DNA of 64,000 nt from Panagrolaimus kolymaensis (GCA_028622995.1 JAJQJQ010000021.1:3410001-3474000), one strand, 5' to 3'. Shown: positions 33,845 to 45,793, numbered from the stretch's first letter. Made by a program: numbers and translations. The notes: a model not told the origin generated them from the sequence alone.

Positions 33845-35187
33845 ATGCGTAACAATAACAGACTCATCTCTGATTTTTATATTTCAATATGTCGTAAAAT
33901 TTTAACTGATAAAAAGTGTAATCCTCAAGTTATTTATCGTTTTGCTTTATCGGGAAGAGAAGGTTGGAATGCATTTGAAAATGTTTTATGTTCAGCAAAA
34001 TATGTTTATATAAACTTTTCGGGTTATTTCGCAGATTTGGTAAGGCGCTCGCTGTCTTTGAAATATGACATTGTGAAGGTTAATGTAAAGCAACGTTTTA
34101 GGGAAATGAAGCGTACTTTCATTCTGATAAATTTAATATTCAGCGAATAATGGAATGTATTGGAAGCAATATTAAGCATTTAAGACTTGATGAAGTTCCT
34201 AAAGAATATGAGCCGCTTATTAATTCCATTTGTGAAGCCAAAAGTAAGCTTCTTAAACTACAAATAAGCATAATTTTCAAACTTTTCCTTTCTTCAGAAC
34301 TAAAACGGCTTTCTTTGGAAGATGGTTATTTTCCAACCGATCATTTCAAACGCGTCATTGAATGTTGCTGTAATTCAATGAAAATTTTATTTTCTGGAAT
34401 GCCAATTGCTTGGAACGTTAATCCCCTCGATTTGAATCTAGAAACGATGATAGTTGAATGCTTTGCTAATGAACGTTTGAGAAGAGATGATTATTTAAAG
34501 CAAAACTTTTACAAAACTAAACATCTCATTTTGAGATTTTTTGAATGTGATGATGTTGATATCCTTCAATTTTTTGGAAGGACGAAGTTTGTTTTTTGCT
34601 TTTCCATTCTTACATAAAAAAAACTATTAGCTGCAAAGAATAGGAATATAAACCTAAAAATAAAATTATTTTTTTCAGTGGCATATCAACCTTCGTGGAA
34701 AAACTTGATATTGAATTTACTGGTATTAAAGATTCGTTTAATCAATTGGATAATTTGTTGCAAAGAATATCTGCCACTTACCCGAATTTGTCGGATTTGA
34801 AGATATCATTTGATGAAGTTCGAAATGTTTATGGCATTTCGACTTTACATAGTCTTCAACCTCATATTCAGCAATGCAATGAGCATTTGTCGAAGGCAAT
34901 TAATACATCGACGGTGAATATTCAATGGCAAATGAAATGCGCCAAAAAAGTTGATTTTGTATGTTTTTTCTTTCTTCTTCAATTTCGTTTCATTGTTGAT
35001 TGTTATTTTTTAGAAATATTTTGCACACAGAGTTAAAGATATTATTCCTGGTTTTGAGCTTACGGTGGAAGAAGGAAATTTAATGAAATTGCAAAGCTCT
35101 TATTTGCCAGATAATAGAAGTTTTAAAATTTATATTGAAAATTTTAATCGTCGCCTCGGGATTCTAAACCATATTGGACTTAGATAG
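33845..35187 (+). CDS. LRR/F-box-like nematode protein
   Basis: Exons 33845-34039, 34102-34243, 34298-34586, 34679-34958 and 35014-35187; 359 residues. The third exon follows a 54-nt intron that has no stop codon, so an unspliced form would stay in frame. The N-terminus (LISDFYISICRKILTDKKCNPQ) could be a degenerate F-box. The body has repeated short leucine-rich units (NIKHLRLDEVP, LKRLSLEDGYF, HLILRFFECDDVD, KLDIEFTGI, LSDLKISFDEV), as in the large F-box/FTH-type families of nematodes. It follows the other LRR/F-box-like gene on the same strand, but the two share little clear identity. Function is not assignable beyond a likely protein-interaction role. Confidence 0.75.
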
Positions 35188-35313
35188 TTTCTGTTTTGGA
35201 TAAACTAAAACACGTTTAAAAAAAGTTAAATTTCTTCGCGTTATCTTTATTTTACAATACGATAAATAATAAAAAAGACTGAAATTACAAATTAAATATT
35301 CTTCTCTTTTTTC

Positions 35314-36031
35314 TCAAGGAGTCAAGGCACATTTATCAGTTGAAACATAAGCAACTTTATTATAAAAAGTTAAAAAGGTATTATCTAAAATTTCGAAAGC
35401 TTTGCTTTGTTTTGTATCAACTAATGGACACTCTTTTGCAAAAATTGGTCCCCATGATATTGCTGTTTTACATGGAATTAATGCAGCGGGAACATCAGTT
35501 GGATCTGGATATTCAGCTTCCGAGACGCAATTAGTATCGTTTGAACAAGCTGATTCAACCATAGATTTTAATGCGGGAATTAAATCTCCAATAATGTTAT
35601 CGTGATTTGGGTCCTTTAATTTTTTTATGCTTTAAAAAAGTAAGCAGCGTTACAACCAATAAAACTTACACATTGTGGTACACATTGTTCCAATGGAGGT
35701 TGATTAATAATACTTTGAAGTATTTCAGCATCAACAGTATGAAATATTAAACCAAATAAATAATTTGTGTCACATGTATTTGCTATGGTTCGATTAGATA
35801 ATGGACTATTTGAATTACTTCGGGTACATTCTTGAAGGCATTTAATGGGATCAAAAATGGTTCTTAAAACTTTGATGTTTTGGAAATTTAAAGATTTGGT
35901 TCATCTAAAACTTACTTAGCATCTTGATCAGAAAATAATTGAGCATTGATTTCACGTTTAAATCGTAAAATTGCGCTATTGGATAAGCAAATGGAAGCGA
36001 AAGAAATTAAAAGAAAAAACAAAACTTTCAT
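35314..36031 (-). CDS. Secreted Cys-rich protein
   Basis: Minus-strand exons 36031-35916, 35862-35670 and 35613-35314 give 202 residues; a second ATG one codon upstream (36034) would add one Met. A signal peptide (MKVLFFLLISFASICLSNSA) is followed by a dibasic-rich stretch (RFKREI). Eleven or so cysteines follow in pairs (CLQEC, CVPQC, CSNDTNC), which points to a disulfide-bonded extracellular protein. The spacing faintly recalls the CPG4-like domain of nematode chondroitin proteoglycans, but I cannot confirm it. It converges with the LRR/F-box-like gene; the gap is about 125 bp. Confidence 0.75.
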
Positions 36032-36034
36032 CAT

Positions 36035-37078
36035 TATTTTTTTTTTTGCTCTTGTCGTAAACGATGGCCAACTTTTTGAAAGCAGAAAAATGCTTGTAAG
36101 CTCTAACACTTTTATATTATTATTTTTTAACGGAAAGCCTACGAAGTACTTAGATTGGCTTGTACTTGATTTATTTTTGAACTTTTTTTTAAACTTTAAC
36201 AAAACAGAGGTTTTGTAAATTCTTTTACAACTTGTTTTTATGTATGTATGTGTTTTCATCAAGTTGAATTGAATAGAATATGACAAGAAAGTGAGGGAAA
36301 AGAAGACGTGAATGAACTTCAAAGCTTAAAGGACAATGCTTCATTTTTATTCACATCATGTTTGCTTTGTGTCTTAAATAAAAAATAACAAAAATTTGAA
36401 GTTAGTTTGACACGCTGGATTTAAAATTTTTTAAATGTCAGATTTTTTACTTCCATCATAAAATTTTTGAACTATTAAAAAATGTTGCAACCAGATTTAT
36501 AATCCATTCTTGTCAAAAAGAAGAAGAAGTAATTTTGCATCCTTTTAAACAAATGTTTTTTATTCAAAGTAATAACTTATAAGTTCAAGAGATCAAATGT
36601 TGGAAAAAGCCTTACAGCTAGAAACGAAGATACTATTAAAAATAAAGAATAAATGAAAATTTAGAAAAATTCCAAACAAAGAAAAGCCGCAAAATAATTA
36701 ATTTTTGATATGTGAAACAATCCTTAATTTTTTATGAAACGTTTCTGAAAGAAAAATGAAAAAGCATTTGCAAATTGCAATGTATCGCGATCTCACATTT
36801 GAACAACCACATATGGCTCTGTTTTTTTGGTTTTCACAGTACCTAAATTAATACCGCAACGATACTTTCCTATAAAATGGGACTAATATTAATTAAACTT
36901 TCCAATTTTTTGGTTTTAAAAACATCTCTACAAATTTTAGTTAATAGTTTGCGTGACACGATTTCCACATGATTTTTAAAGCATTAATGGCCACTAAATT
37001 TTTTTGTTTCACAAAATAATAAAATTGCTAGCGGCACCAAAACAAAAAATGAAAAGCTTTTTCCATTTTAACGTCAGA
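36035..37078. other. Intergenic, no gene seen
   Basis: About 1 kb between divergent secreted-protein genes. It should contain both promoters. No motif I can name. Confidence 0.5.
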
Positions 37079-38099
37079 ATGTTACAATGGAAGGTGGCGA
37101 CGGTGGCCATCCTCCTTTTTTTAGTTACCATAATTCCATCCGATGCTGTTAAATATTCTTATAAATGTTTACCTGGTTGGGTTTATGGTAATAATTGTGG
37201 CAAACATTTTTGTTATCGAGCTATTCCAGTTCCAGATGCAAGCGTAAGTGTTTTCTTGGCTTTTGGTTTAAAAGGAATCATATTTGTTTGAAGAGAGTTT
37301 TTATGGTTGAGCAAAATTATTGTGCCCATTTAGCTAATGGAGCTATGCCTGCAAGTATACATTGTAATAGTGAACAAGATTTTATGTGTAAGTTTGTCCT
37401 TCTCTAAACTTCAAATCTCTGTGTCTATTATTTTCAGTTAAAGGAGATCTTTTACAACAAACTAAAGGCAGTGTAGGTATTGGAGTTTTTATTCCTTCAA
37501 CTGTCCCATGGAGTCGAACCAATTGGAGAAATCGTGATGGAACACCATATGATTATCAAAGATTTCGTAAAAATGGTGGAATTCCAAAGGATGAACCAAA
37601 TGGCGGCGATTTATATAATAACCCTTTTGAAAAGATTGCTATTGCAAGTCGCGATGCATGGGCAGATTTTCAACCATTTCGAATTGAACGATTGCTTTGT
37701 AAAATGCCTGCAACGGTTATTGTACTTGCAGATCCTACTAAGCCTCCGACACCTAAACCAACACCCAAGACAACAAAGGCGACGCCTAAACCGACACCAA
37801 AGCCAACAACTACCAAACCAACAACAAAGAAAACCACTCCAAGGCCAACAACAAAGCCTACAACTAAAAAAACTACACCAAAACCAACAACAACAAAGCC
37901 TACAACTAAAAAAACTACACCAAAACCAACAACAACAAAGCCTACAACTAAAAAAACTACACCAAAACCAACAACAAAGCCTACGACTATAAAAACTACA
38001 CCAAAGCCCACCACACGGATGATAACTCCCAAACCAACTACAACGACTACGACAAGAAGAACAACAACAACCAAGATTCCTCAATCTTGTTATGTTTAA
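37079..38099 (+). CDS. C-type-lectin-like secreted mucin
   Basis: Exons 37079-37243, 37294-37387 and 37438-38099; 306 residues. A signal peptide (VATVAILLFLVTIIPSDA) precedes a C-type-lectin-like domain of about 140 residues. It has the opening CLPGWVYGNNCGKHFCYR, the alpha-helix Cys segment VEQNYCAHLANGAMPASIHC, a VGIGVFIPSTVPWSRTNW core and the closing WADFQPFRIERLLCKMP. The Ca-binding EPN/WND motifs are not seen, so sugar binding is doubtful. The final 120 residues are almost only Thr, Lys and Pro in PTTKKTTPKPTTTK-type repeats and should be heavily O-glycosylated, giving a mucin-like stalk; the protein ends QSCYV. An in-frame ATG at 37049 is an alternative start. Roles of such proteins are often cuticular or immune (inference). 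Confidence 0.85.
37857..37979 (+). repeat. Tandem 42-bp coding repeats in the mucin tail
   Basis: Units start at 37857, 37899 and 37941. The first two are identical 42-mers (CCTACAACTAAAAAAACTAC..., encoding PTTKKTTPKPTTTK) and the third is shortened by one codon to 39 nt. Looser versions extend on both sides from about 37740 to 38060. The near-identity suggests recent unit duplication by slippage or unequal exchange. Confidence 0.9.
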
Positions 38100-38219
38100 A
38101 ATTTCTAAACTATAACTTTGTTTTGTCAAAATCAAATTAATTTTTATTGTAAAATATTTTTACATTATTACCATCATTTTTATTTACAAAAAATAAAAAC
38201 TTTGAGAAGCAAATTTTTT

Positions 38220-39987
38220 TTAAACTCGAAGCAATGGAGATTCAACTCCAGCATCCACATCTTCAATATTAAAGATTGGAGTCGAGGTCGTGCTTTCTTC
38301 TTGACGCTTTCTTCCCATTTGATTTGGATCTGCCACTGGGATGTTAACATGAGTTCCCATCACACTTAGAGTTCGTTGTAATAAATTCATGGGTCTTGGA
38401 CTTCCCATACTATCAAATGAAATGCCATTACCAGGATTTGAAATGACTATATGATGGAGAGTCACCTCTATTCTGAAAAACCACATTCTTGTGGTAAGTA
38501 AAAATATCAATGAAGCTTACTTGAATTTTTTCCATAAAGCTATTAAAATTTCTTGTGCAAATAATTCATTACTATGTCCACTAATCAGTTTTAAAACTAT
38601 TACGCCATCAGCATTAATAATTTTGTTACAAAATTCTTGAAAGAGCAGTACTTCATCTTTGTTGCATTTAATATATCTGAAATTTTATGAATAAGAAATA
38701 ATTTATTCCTGCAATTTTTTTCTTGATAAAAACCTTACCGAGTTATATATGCTATTCGGCTAGTAGATAATTTAGTCATATATGCCCAACGAATCATATC
38801 AGCAAAAGTTAAAATAAAAACCATAACAAACCATAAATATAAAAATAAAAAAACTTTTTCATTAAACATATTTAAAACTAAAACGCATTGAATTGAATAT
38901 CTTTGAACATTGCCCATTGTTCGAACCTAAAAATAAATAAATGTTTCTCTAATTTCTTCATTTTTTGATGTTGGAATTTACCGTAAAATCGCACATTGTT
39001 ATTCTAGGAAAATTTCCACTTAATTCCCAATCTCTTCCAGTTCGAATATCATTTAAAATATTTACTCCCCATAAATAATTATTTTGTCCCAAAAATTGAT
39101 TCATCATAACAAATTGTCCAATAACATTAAAAAGATATAAAAGTTTGGTTAAAATATACACACTAAAAATTTTTTTATTTTTAACAGCCTTTGCATTTAT
39201 TTTAAGCTCCCTACTTTGCTAAATAACTTCCATGAAGCAAACCCATGGTTAGATGTTTATCAGTGTATGAAGAACCTTCTCTTCTCACTTTTTGCAATTT
39301 TACACTATCTTCAATATATTTACATATTGCTTCAACAGCTTTTTCACGTTCTGCATTTTCTGTTGAATCAGCTTTTTGAACTATTTTAACCATATTTGAA
39401 ATATTTAAACCCGATTTAGTATTCAGTTGACCCCAAAATATTACAGGTAAATAGAAAAAACCAGCTTCAAGGATCATTAAAAATGGAACCCATTGATAAT
39501 AAACTAATTGTTTTCCTTCCCTGAAAAATATAGCAACGTCATCATGGAAAAAGTTTATGAAAAAAAAAGTTTAGGAATTAGGTAACAGTCTTTCGAAAAT
39601 TTTTTACATCACTTTTTTTTGGCAAGGGTTTTAGTCTGTGGTTAACTATTTTTTTTGTTACCTTTCTCCTAAATTTTCTGGTATATCTTCGTGAGGTTGA
39701 ACCCAATATGTATTGTAAACAAAGCAATAATTTTCTGCGTATTGTTCCCAAGCATCTGAAAACTAAAACATACAATTTTACAGCAGTTTCAAAAAAAATA
39801 TAAGAAGAAATATACTAACTTCTCTTGGCACAAAACATTCCAATGGTTGACCAACATATTGTTTTGCAGTTAAAGTTAATGCAGCAATAACAATAATAAT
39901 CGTGGAATAATAATAATTTACTCGATCGAATAATGTGTCGTCGTCTCGTGGTTTTATCTGTTTGAAGCCTGATTCTAATAAATTCAT
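38220..39987 (-). CDS. Innexin (invertebrate gap-junction subunit)
   Basis: Seven minus-strand exons (39987-39820, 39762-39662, 39520-39215, 39162-38982, 38926-38739, 38676-38521, 38472-38220) give 450 residues, normal for innexins. Hallmarks: short N-terminus, TM1 ([20 protein letters not shown]), first extracellular loop with two cysteines ([10 protein letters not shown]...[13 protein letters not shown]), and the innexin signature YYQWVPF before TM2. Then come TM3 ([18 protein letters not shown]), second loop cysteines (RITMCDFTV...QRYSIQC) and TM4 ([19 protein letters not shown]). The C-tail is long, Ser/Thr/Pro-containing and cytoplasmic. It would form hemichannels and gap junctions at the plasma membrane. 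Which of the many nematode inx genes is orthologous cannot be told. Confidence 0.96.
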
Positions 39988-40771
39988 CCTTCTTTTTTGA
40001 ATCAAGCATTTAACTTAAAATATAATTTGATGGAAATGGTGTTCAAACAAAAAAATGAAAAAAAAAATTATTTGATGTTGAAAAAAAAAGTTGACAACTT
40101 TTTTTCTCACGCCGCTATCGCCGCCAACGCAATATTAGTCTTTCAACAACAACAAAAAAACTCCAGAAAATAAATAAAATTAAATTAGCAATGTGTGGGA
40201 ATAATGATAGCACAAACGTTAATGAAATGGAATTTTTTGAAGCGTTTATTCAACAAAAAATTAGTAGAGGTTGAATCAGCAATAACTCAGACTCATCATC
40301 GTTGCTGTTTTACAAACAAAGGTTAATAAGATTTTTTCCCTTAAGTTTAAGCTAATCCTTGTTTGCACAAAATTGCTTAGCGAAAGGAAGAGAAAAACAA
40401 AGTAGCGATAACCAAATCGTTTTGCGCAAATTTAAGTGGATGAGTTAGTTTGTGATACTTTGCACAGCATTTGTTACAACAATGCTATCCTCATTGAGTT
40501 TGGAAACGATGACCAAGGGTTACTTTGTTTAAAAATATTTTTCAAATTTTTTTATCTCTCTCTCTCTTTCTCTTCAAATAGTTTAATGGAGAACTTCTAA
40601 TTAGAAAAAAGGAGTAGGAAATATTAGAGCAAAATTTTACAATCTTTTAATTTTTTAATTTTTTGCTTCCAGACAATTTAGAAACTACTTTTTTATGGGT
40701 TTTTTTAGCGATTTTTTTTTAAAAATTTTATTCTTTTTTTACAAAAATTTTTTATTCAACATAGTTCTCTC
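39988..40771. other. Intergenic, no gene seen
   Basis: AT-rich sequence between the innexin start and the 3' end of the next minus-strand gene. A short CT-rich run occurs near 40555-40575. Nothing coding recognised. Confidence 0.5.
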
Positions 40772-42140
40772 TCAAAATCGATTATGAATAATTCGTCTTT
40801 TCACAACTTTTTTTGTTCCACGAATAGCTTTTCTTAAGCGATCTTTTTGAACTCCAAAATGTTGTATTTTTGGAAATAAGGGTTGTCGGATAGTTTTTTG
40901 AATTTCACTTTGTTGTGAAAATTTTGTGCAACAAAATGAATTCACTGCACGTCCTCCATCACTGCTTGATGGAAATGTTCGAATCCAGCATGGATCAGTT
41001 GGAATATATGTTTCATCCCTGTGTCGAACAAGCAGGCCATTACGTTGCAAAACTTTTCCAGCAATTGTTGTGCCATATGTTTGAGTTTCATCATAAATGC
41101 TTAAAAACATATCAAATTGATAATCAAAACCTGGATTAATTTCAAGTAAAAAGTTGCAGGTTGGAGTTGAAGAACCGTAACAACCATCAAATCCATAATT
41201 TGGAATGAAATCATAATAACTTCCAGCAGGCATGGAATAGTCATTAACGGTAACATTCATTCCACCAGAAATAACGAGGTATTTAGCAGAAAAAGAGCTG
41301 ATTGCATTGCTTGATTTATCATAAAATGTTGTATTTCCATCAAATTCAACGCAAGGGTCTAAAAAAATAGGGAATTATTTTTGAACGAAGCATCCAAAAA
41401 ATGGAAGTTCTAAAATGTATAAAACTTACTTGGATTACTATCAGGGATATCAACATACTCATAATGGTTGCAGCAATAATTAAAATTAGTGTTATAAGCT
41501 GGGCCAACAATGACTAAAAAATTAAATAAAAAATTAGAGTAGCCGCCAGAAAGTTTAAAGGCGAATTAAAACAAAATTCTTGGTTTAATTTTTTGTAAAA
41601 ACTATTAAAATTTTTAACAATTTTTTGAAATCACTTACCAATTTCTTCTGAACCAGCACAATTATAACCATTTGGATCAAATAAAGTTCCATCATCAAAG
41701 AAAACGCTTCCTTGATCAAAAACAAGAAAATCCGTAAATGCGGGGAATAAGGTTTGATTGAGTAATGAAAGGGGAATTTCATACCATCCAGCGCTATCAA
41801 AAGCTGTTAAATTGCATGTTCCATTCAAAGTTGGACATTGAACCATTCCTTGTTCGATGTCCCAATATTGAGCGGGTTCAAATTGATAATATTGGCTGCT
41901 ATCCAATGACCATGATGTATGATTATCCAACGTAATAATGGTATGAATATTATCTGCGATAGAAAGAGATATATCCCCAGAATAAATAAATACAGCTACA
42001 TTATCAGCTTGTCGAGATACATTCATAGTGAAATGAACTCCTGTGCATACGGGTGCTTGGGCTCCATGGCAATTATTGATGACAAAAGCAAAAATGAGAG
42101 AGAAGAAAAGAATAATGGGAGTGGTGTTGTTGATCAACAT
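40772..42140 (-). CDS. Secreted glycoprotein of unknown family
   Basis: Minus-strand exons 42140-41639, 41513-41430 and 41358-40772; 390 residues. A signal peptide (ILFFSLIFAFVINNCHGA) is present. Many N-glycosylation sequons (NVS, NHT, NGT, NLT, NQT, NTT, NVT) and an even number of spaced cysteines point to an extracellular beta-rich glycoprotein. A conserved-looking C-terminal block reads DPCWIRTFPSSSDGGR then AVNSFCCTKFSQQ and is followed by a strongly basic end (KKVVKRRIIHNRF) that may hold a processing site. The same C-terminal block recurs in the decayed copy at 42828-43121. I do not recognise the family. Confidence 0.8.
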
Positions 42141-42827
42141 AATTGGAAGCCAACTAAAATAAATGTCAAAAACTATTGGAAAGTTTTATTGCTTTTATGG
42201 CCTCTGAAAATATTGTTGGAAGAAATGATAAGATAAATAAATAGATAATCACGTCATGGTAATTCCATAATGCAAAAAAGAAAAAAAGGCTGTCAAGTGT
42301 TTGCAACTATTTTTTGCGTTTTAATTTTAACAAACCAAATTTGTCGAAATTTTATATAAAACATTTGAAATATCTTAAAAAATTAATATGTTTAATGAAG
42401 AAAAAAAGGAAAAAAATTGGGCGATGACCGTACTTTCTTTTAGTCAAAAAAAATTGCAATAATATTTTTTAGAGTATTTTATTTTACAATAATCAGAACA
42501 TACAATTTTTAAAACCTTTTTAATCCTAAAAGTTTAAGAAGCTATTTTGCTTTTTATCAATGTTAGGTTAATGATTTGGCTAATGGGTGGAGTAGTTGTC
42601 AGACTAATCCCATCTTTATTTTATCACTTTTTTATGTTGGCAGAAATAATGTTTTAAAGGACAGTTTTGAAGGAAGTGTATTAATTTGTTGCAAAAACAA
42701 ACAAAAACATAAAGGTTATTTTTTAATCAAAACAAAATTTATAAATTTTAAAATTGATTTTTTTGTGTAAAATAAAACGAATATTTTTAATTGCAAATAA
42801 ATTCAAAAATTTAATTTCCTTTTTAAA
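42141..42827. other. Intergenic, no gene seen
   Basis: AT-rich spacer between the secreted glycoprotein gene and its partial copy; no further feature recognised. Confidence 0.45.
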
Positions 42828-43121
42828 TTAAAGATTGTTGTTAAAAATTTGTTTGTTTGGTTTTCGTAATGGTAATGGATGCTTGTCTTTTCCAAAAGTT
42901 TTCCATTCTCCATTGCTGTTTCTAATTTGTTGTCGAAGTTTGGGTTTTTGGAGGTTAATTTTACGAGAAGGATTCTGTTTAGTCGGTTGTTGTTGAAACT
43001 TTGTGCAACATAAAGAATTTTGTGCTCGGCCGACACGAATATATGGTGCGATTTTAACATAGCAAGGATCATCGGGAGTAAAAAGTTGATTTTGATTTTT
43101 TTGGGAAAAATTGTAATTGCT
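42828..43121 (-). pseudogene. Partial paralogue of the secreted glycoprotein C-terminus
   Basis: After an acceptor-like TTTTTTTAG, the minus strand has 98 codons containing PDDPCYVKIAPYIRVGRAQ then NSLCCTKFQQQ. This aligns with the parent block TDPCWIRTF...GRAVNSFCCTKFSQQ and ends in its own basic tail. No start codon, signal peptide or in-phase upstream exon is found; the only nearby candidate exon would create a stop at the junction. It is best read as a truncated duplicate just upstream of its relative. It may still be an exon of an unrecognised short gene. Confidence 0.55.
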
Positions 43122-43541
43122 CTAAAAAAATTGAAATGACGGTTTATGTGGAGAAAAATTAGTTTACAAGCATGTTGGAAAAAATGTATCAGCAGAATGT
43201 GATTCCAATAGAACATTCGATATTACAATATTAGTAAATTTTAAAATTTTTTTTGAAAATGCAAAGTACCCGCTATTTCTCATAACGCAAACCGCATTCT
43301 ACTGTATTTAGCATTGAATTACTTTGTTTGAAACTTTGGAAATTACGATTTTTGTTTTCAACAGAGTTCTCAGCTTTTTAGCATTTTTTATTTATGCTTT
43401 CATTGCATATTTTTTACTCGTGTCCTGTTGCTAGTTTTAATCCTTACCATATTTAAACCTTTTAAATTTTCAACTACGAAAAAAGCTCGTGAAAAATAGT
43501 TTTGATTCTGTTAACCCAATATATTTTTTAGATTTCTTGTT

Positions 43542-44827
43542 ATGGAAAGTTCTACAACACCTTCAAATCGTCATGCGTTGATTCCTGAAAGCGATGGTCA
43601 AAGTAGTCAACCTCGAAAACCTGTTACTCTGGATGAGCTGTATGATCTTTTGATTGAAACTAAGAAATATGTTGGTCACAAATTTGATCTTCTTGCCAAG
43701 TCAAATATTATTGAAACATGTTCTTGTTCGATGTGCTCAAAACGTCCTTCACCAAATTCATCTCAATCAAGCTCTGTGTGTCCATCGTTATCTTTTAATA
43801 ATACTTTGTCATCTTTTGGTCCAATAACGCCACAACCAGTCAGAGAAGTAAGTATCATAATTGTTCATCAAACTTTAGCTGTCCTAATAACTTTATCTTT
43901 TATTTTTAGCCTCCAATGTTCTTATCTTCTCAACCTGTGCCAGCGTTTTCCACAACAACTCCTGCTCAAAATCAAACATCTTCTGCGCCTAAACAAAGTG
44001 GTACGAAAACAACGTCAAATGAAAGTCAACTTGAACCTGCTCCACGTCGTGGTCGAAAACCTAGTTTAGATGCCGCAGTGATTTCTCAAATTATGGTATA
44101 TACTGAGAATCATACGATTCTTCAAACGGCTCGACATTTTAATGTTTCAATTGGATCAGCTGCTTATTACAAAATAAAAGCAAGAAATGAAAAAGAAGCA
44201 AAAGAACAGAAAAGTGCCAGTGGAGCTCGTATCAAGTTAAAATCCAATACCACTTCTAAAAGTTCGCCAACCATGCAAAAAGAAGATGAGCTTTGTGAAG
44301 AATTGGATCTTGCGTCAATTCCTATTCCAAATGATGATTTGCTGAATGAAGTCAAAACTATGGATGGTACAACGTCTCCTTCAACTGCTGATTTTCCACC
44401 GATGGATGTTGATATGGCTCGTAAAAAGAATGTCCAAATGGTTCAATCTCCTGATGTTGTTGCAACAAAAGACGCTGAACCTTTTCATGCTCTTTTCAAT
44501 CAAACTACTCGAGTTATGGCACAACCTTTTCCTGCTCATTTGAACCAACAAAATCCTGTCCATGTTATCGCTCAACCTTTCCATGGCTTCTCGGGTCAAC
44601 ATCAAGCAGCTGTTCCACAAATGAATAAACCTTTTCTTGCACTTTCTGATCAACAATTTCGACAACATGTTGGCTTTCTTGATCCTCAACATTCTTTCTT
44701 TCAAAGTCTTCATCGCCAAAATGGTCAACATCATCAAAGCTCTTATTATCGTACTGCTTCAAGCTCTAAAGGTGTTGCTAATGTTCCAACTCAAGGTCTT
44801 TTTCCATCCGCCTATCGTCAACCATAA
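43542..44827 (+). CDS. AT-hook/HTH-like DNA-binding protein
   Basis: Exons 43542-43847 and 43910-44827 give 407 residues. After a Ser/Pro-rich N-terminus with a Cys cluster (ETCSCSMCSKR, about residue 60) there is an AT-hook-like motif APRRGRKPS. It is followed at once by a helix-turn-helix-like segment (ISQIMVYTENHTILQTARHF then NVSIGSAAYYKIKARNEKEA) that resembles homeo/HTH_psq-type folds. The remainder is Gln/His/Pro/Ser-rich with loose repeats (AQPFPAHLNQQ, AQPFHGFSGQH, NKPFLALSDQQ), typical of transcription regulators. A nuclear DNA-binding role is likely, but the family and targets are unknown. The codon usage is even and the frame is long, so the gene is secure. Confidence 0.8.
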
Positions 44828-45301
44828 AACATACATGGAGCAATGCGAACTTCATAACCAACTGTATGTGTAAGGTTTTTTTTATAAAGTTATGTATGCT
44901 TTTGTTGTTTGATTTGTTGTTTTTGAAAGTTTAATAAATTATGATTTTTTTCAACCCACTTGTTTACCTAACATAAGCAAAATAGAATAACGAACGTCGA
45001 AGGAAAGAGAAAGATAAGAATCCAAGATGATTCCAGGAAATCATACAAAAAAATATAAAGATGAAAGTTGTTTATTCTTTGTTCAATAAAGAAAGTTAAT
45101 CCATCCCAGAAATCAGAGAAAAGGATTGATAAGCAAAAGGAAACTGTTTTGTATGCTCAATCGATTGCATCTTACATTAAATGTCCTAAAACCCATATGC
45201 GTTTTCACAATGCTGATCATCCTAAAAAAAGATTCATTGTTTCCAAAATGCAATAGTAGTAAATTTATTAAATAATACATATACAAATAAAAATAAACAC
45301 A
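44828..45301. other. Short intergenic region with a possible small coding remnant
   Basis: Between the convergent DNA-binding and Lys/Ala-rich genes. The plus strand at 45095-45256 reads KKVNPSQKSEKRIDKQKETV and onward to VSKMQ-stop with coding-like composition, but no start in frame and no usable upstream exon is apparent. It may be a remnant or chance. Confidence 0.3.
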
Positions 45302-45793
45302 TTATTTAATACCATTAGCAATTTTTTGTAATTGTTCTGGTGTCATATCAGTACAATTTTCATAGCCTTCACCATCATCTTCTTTCGTCTTTTTGCTTTC
45401 AGGAGGAGCATCCAATGCACTTTTACCAGCAGGAACAGCTTTCTTTTCGGATGGTTTAGCACGTTCTGATTTCTTATCTTCTTTTGATGGCGCTGCCTTC
45501 TTTTCAGGTTCTTTTTTCATTTCAGATTTCTTTTGAGCTGCATCTCCATCATCAGGTTTCTTTTCATTATTTGCGGTTGGAGCTGGTGGTGGTGCAGCAG
45601 CAGCAGGTGGAGCAGCGGGTGTTGGAGCTGCATTAAGTGATTTTCCATTTGGACCAACGGCAGATTGTTGTTGAGGTGGTTTCTTTGAGGCATTCATTTT
45701 CTTACATACGATCATGGTTGTGAGAATTACAGTAATTTGACAAAATGTTATGAAGAGCCACGAGACGAGTTGTAACGATAGCATTGAATTCAT
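45302..45793 (-). CDS. Single-pass membrane protein with Ala/Pro/Lys-rich tail
   Basis: A 163-residue intronless frame on the minus strand. One hydrophobic helix (residues 5-30, LSLQLVSWLFITFCQITVIL then TTMIV) is followed by CKKMNASKKPP and a low-complexity tail: Ala/Pro-rich (residues 55-75), then Lys/Glu/Asp-rich (KKEPEKKAAPSKEDKKSERA). It ends with a short folded-looking helix DMTPEQLQKIANGIK. A strong acceptor (ATTTTTAG) ends two bases before the ATG, suggesting SL trans-splicing or a 5' UTR intron. Architecture matches the gene at 524-1336. No function known; possibly a cytoplasmic-tail scaffold or a nematode-specific membrane protein. Confidence 0.75.
   Translation of the reverse strand: MNSMLSLQLVSWLFITFCQITVILTTMIVCKKMNASKKPPQQQSAVGPNGKSLNAAPTPAAPPAAAAPPPAPTANNEKKPDDGDAAQKKSEMKKEPEKKAAPSKEDKKSERAKPSEKKAVPAGKSALDAPPESKKTKEDDGEGYENCTDMTPEQLQKIANGIK

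Noticed and set aside
38010..38060. Possible CRISPR-like or satellite array in the mucin gene
   Set aside because: The repeats are in-frame codons of a low-complexity protein, and the organism is a eukaryote.
37611..38135. Long antisense Val/Gly- or Cys/Trp-rich frames over the mucin tail
   Set aside because: They mirror the Thr-Lys-Pro repeats on the opposite strand and have no independent support.
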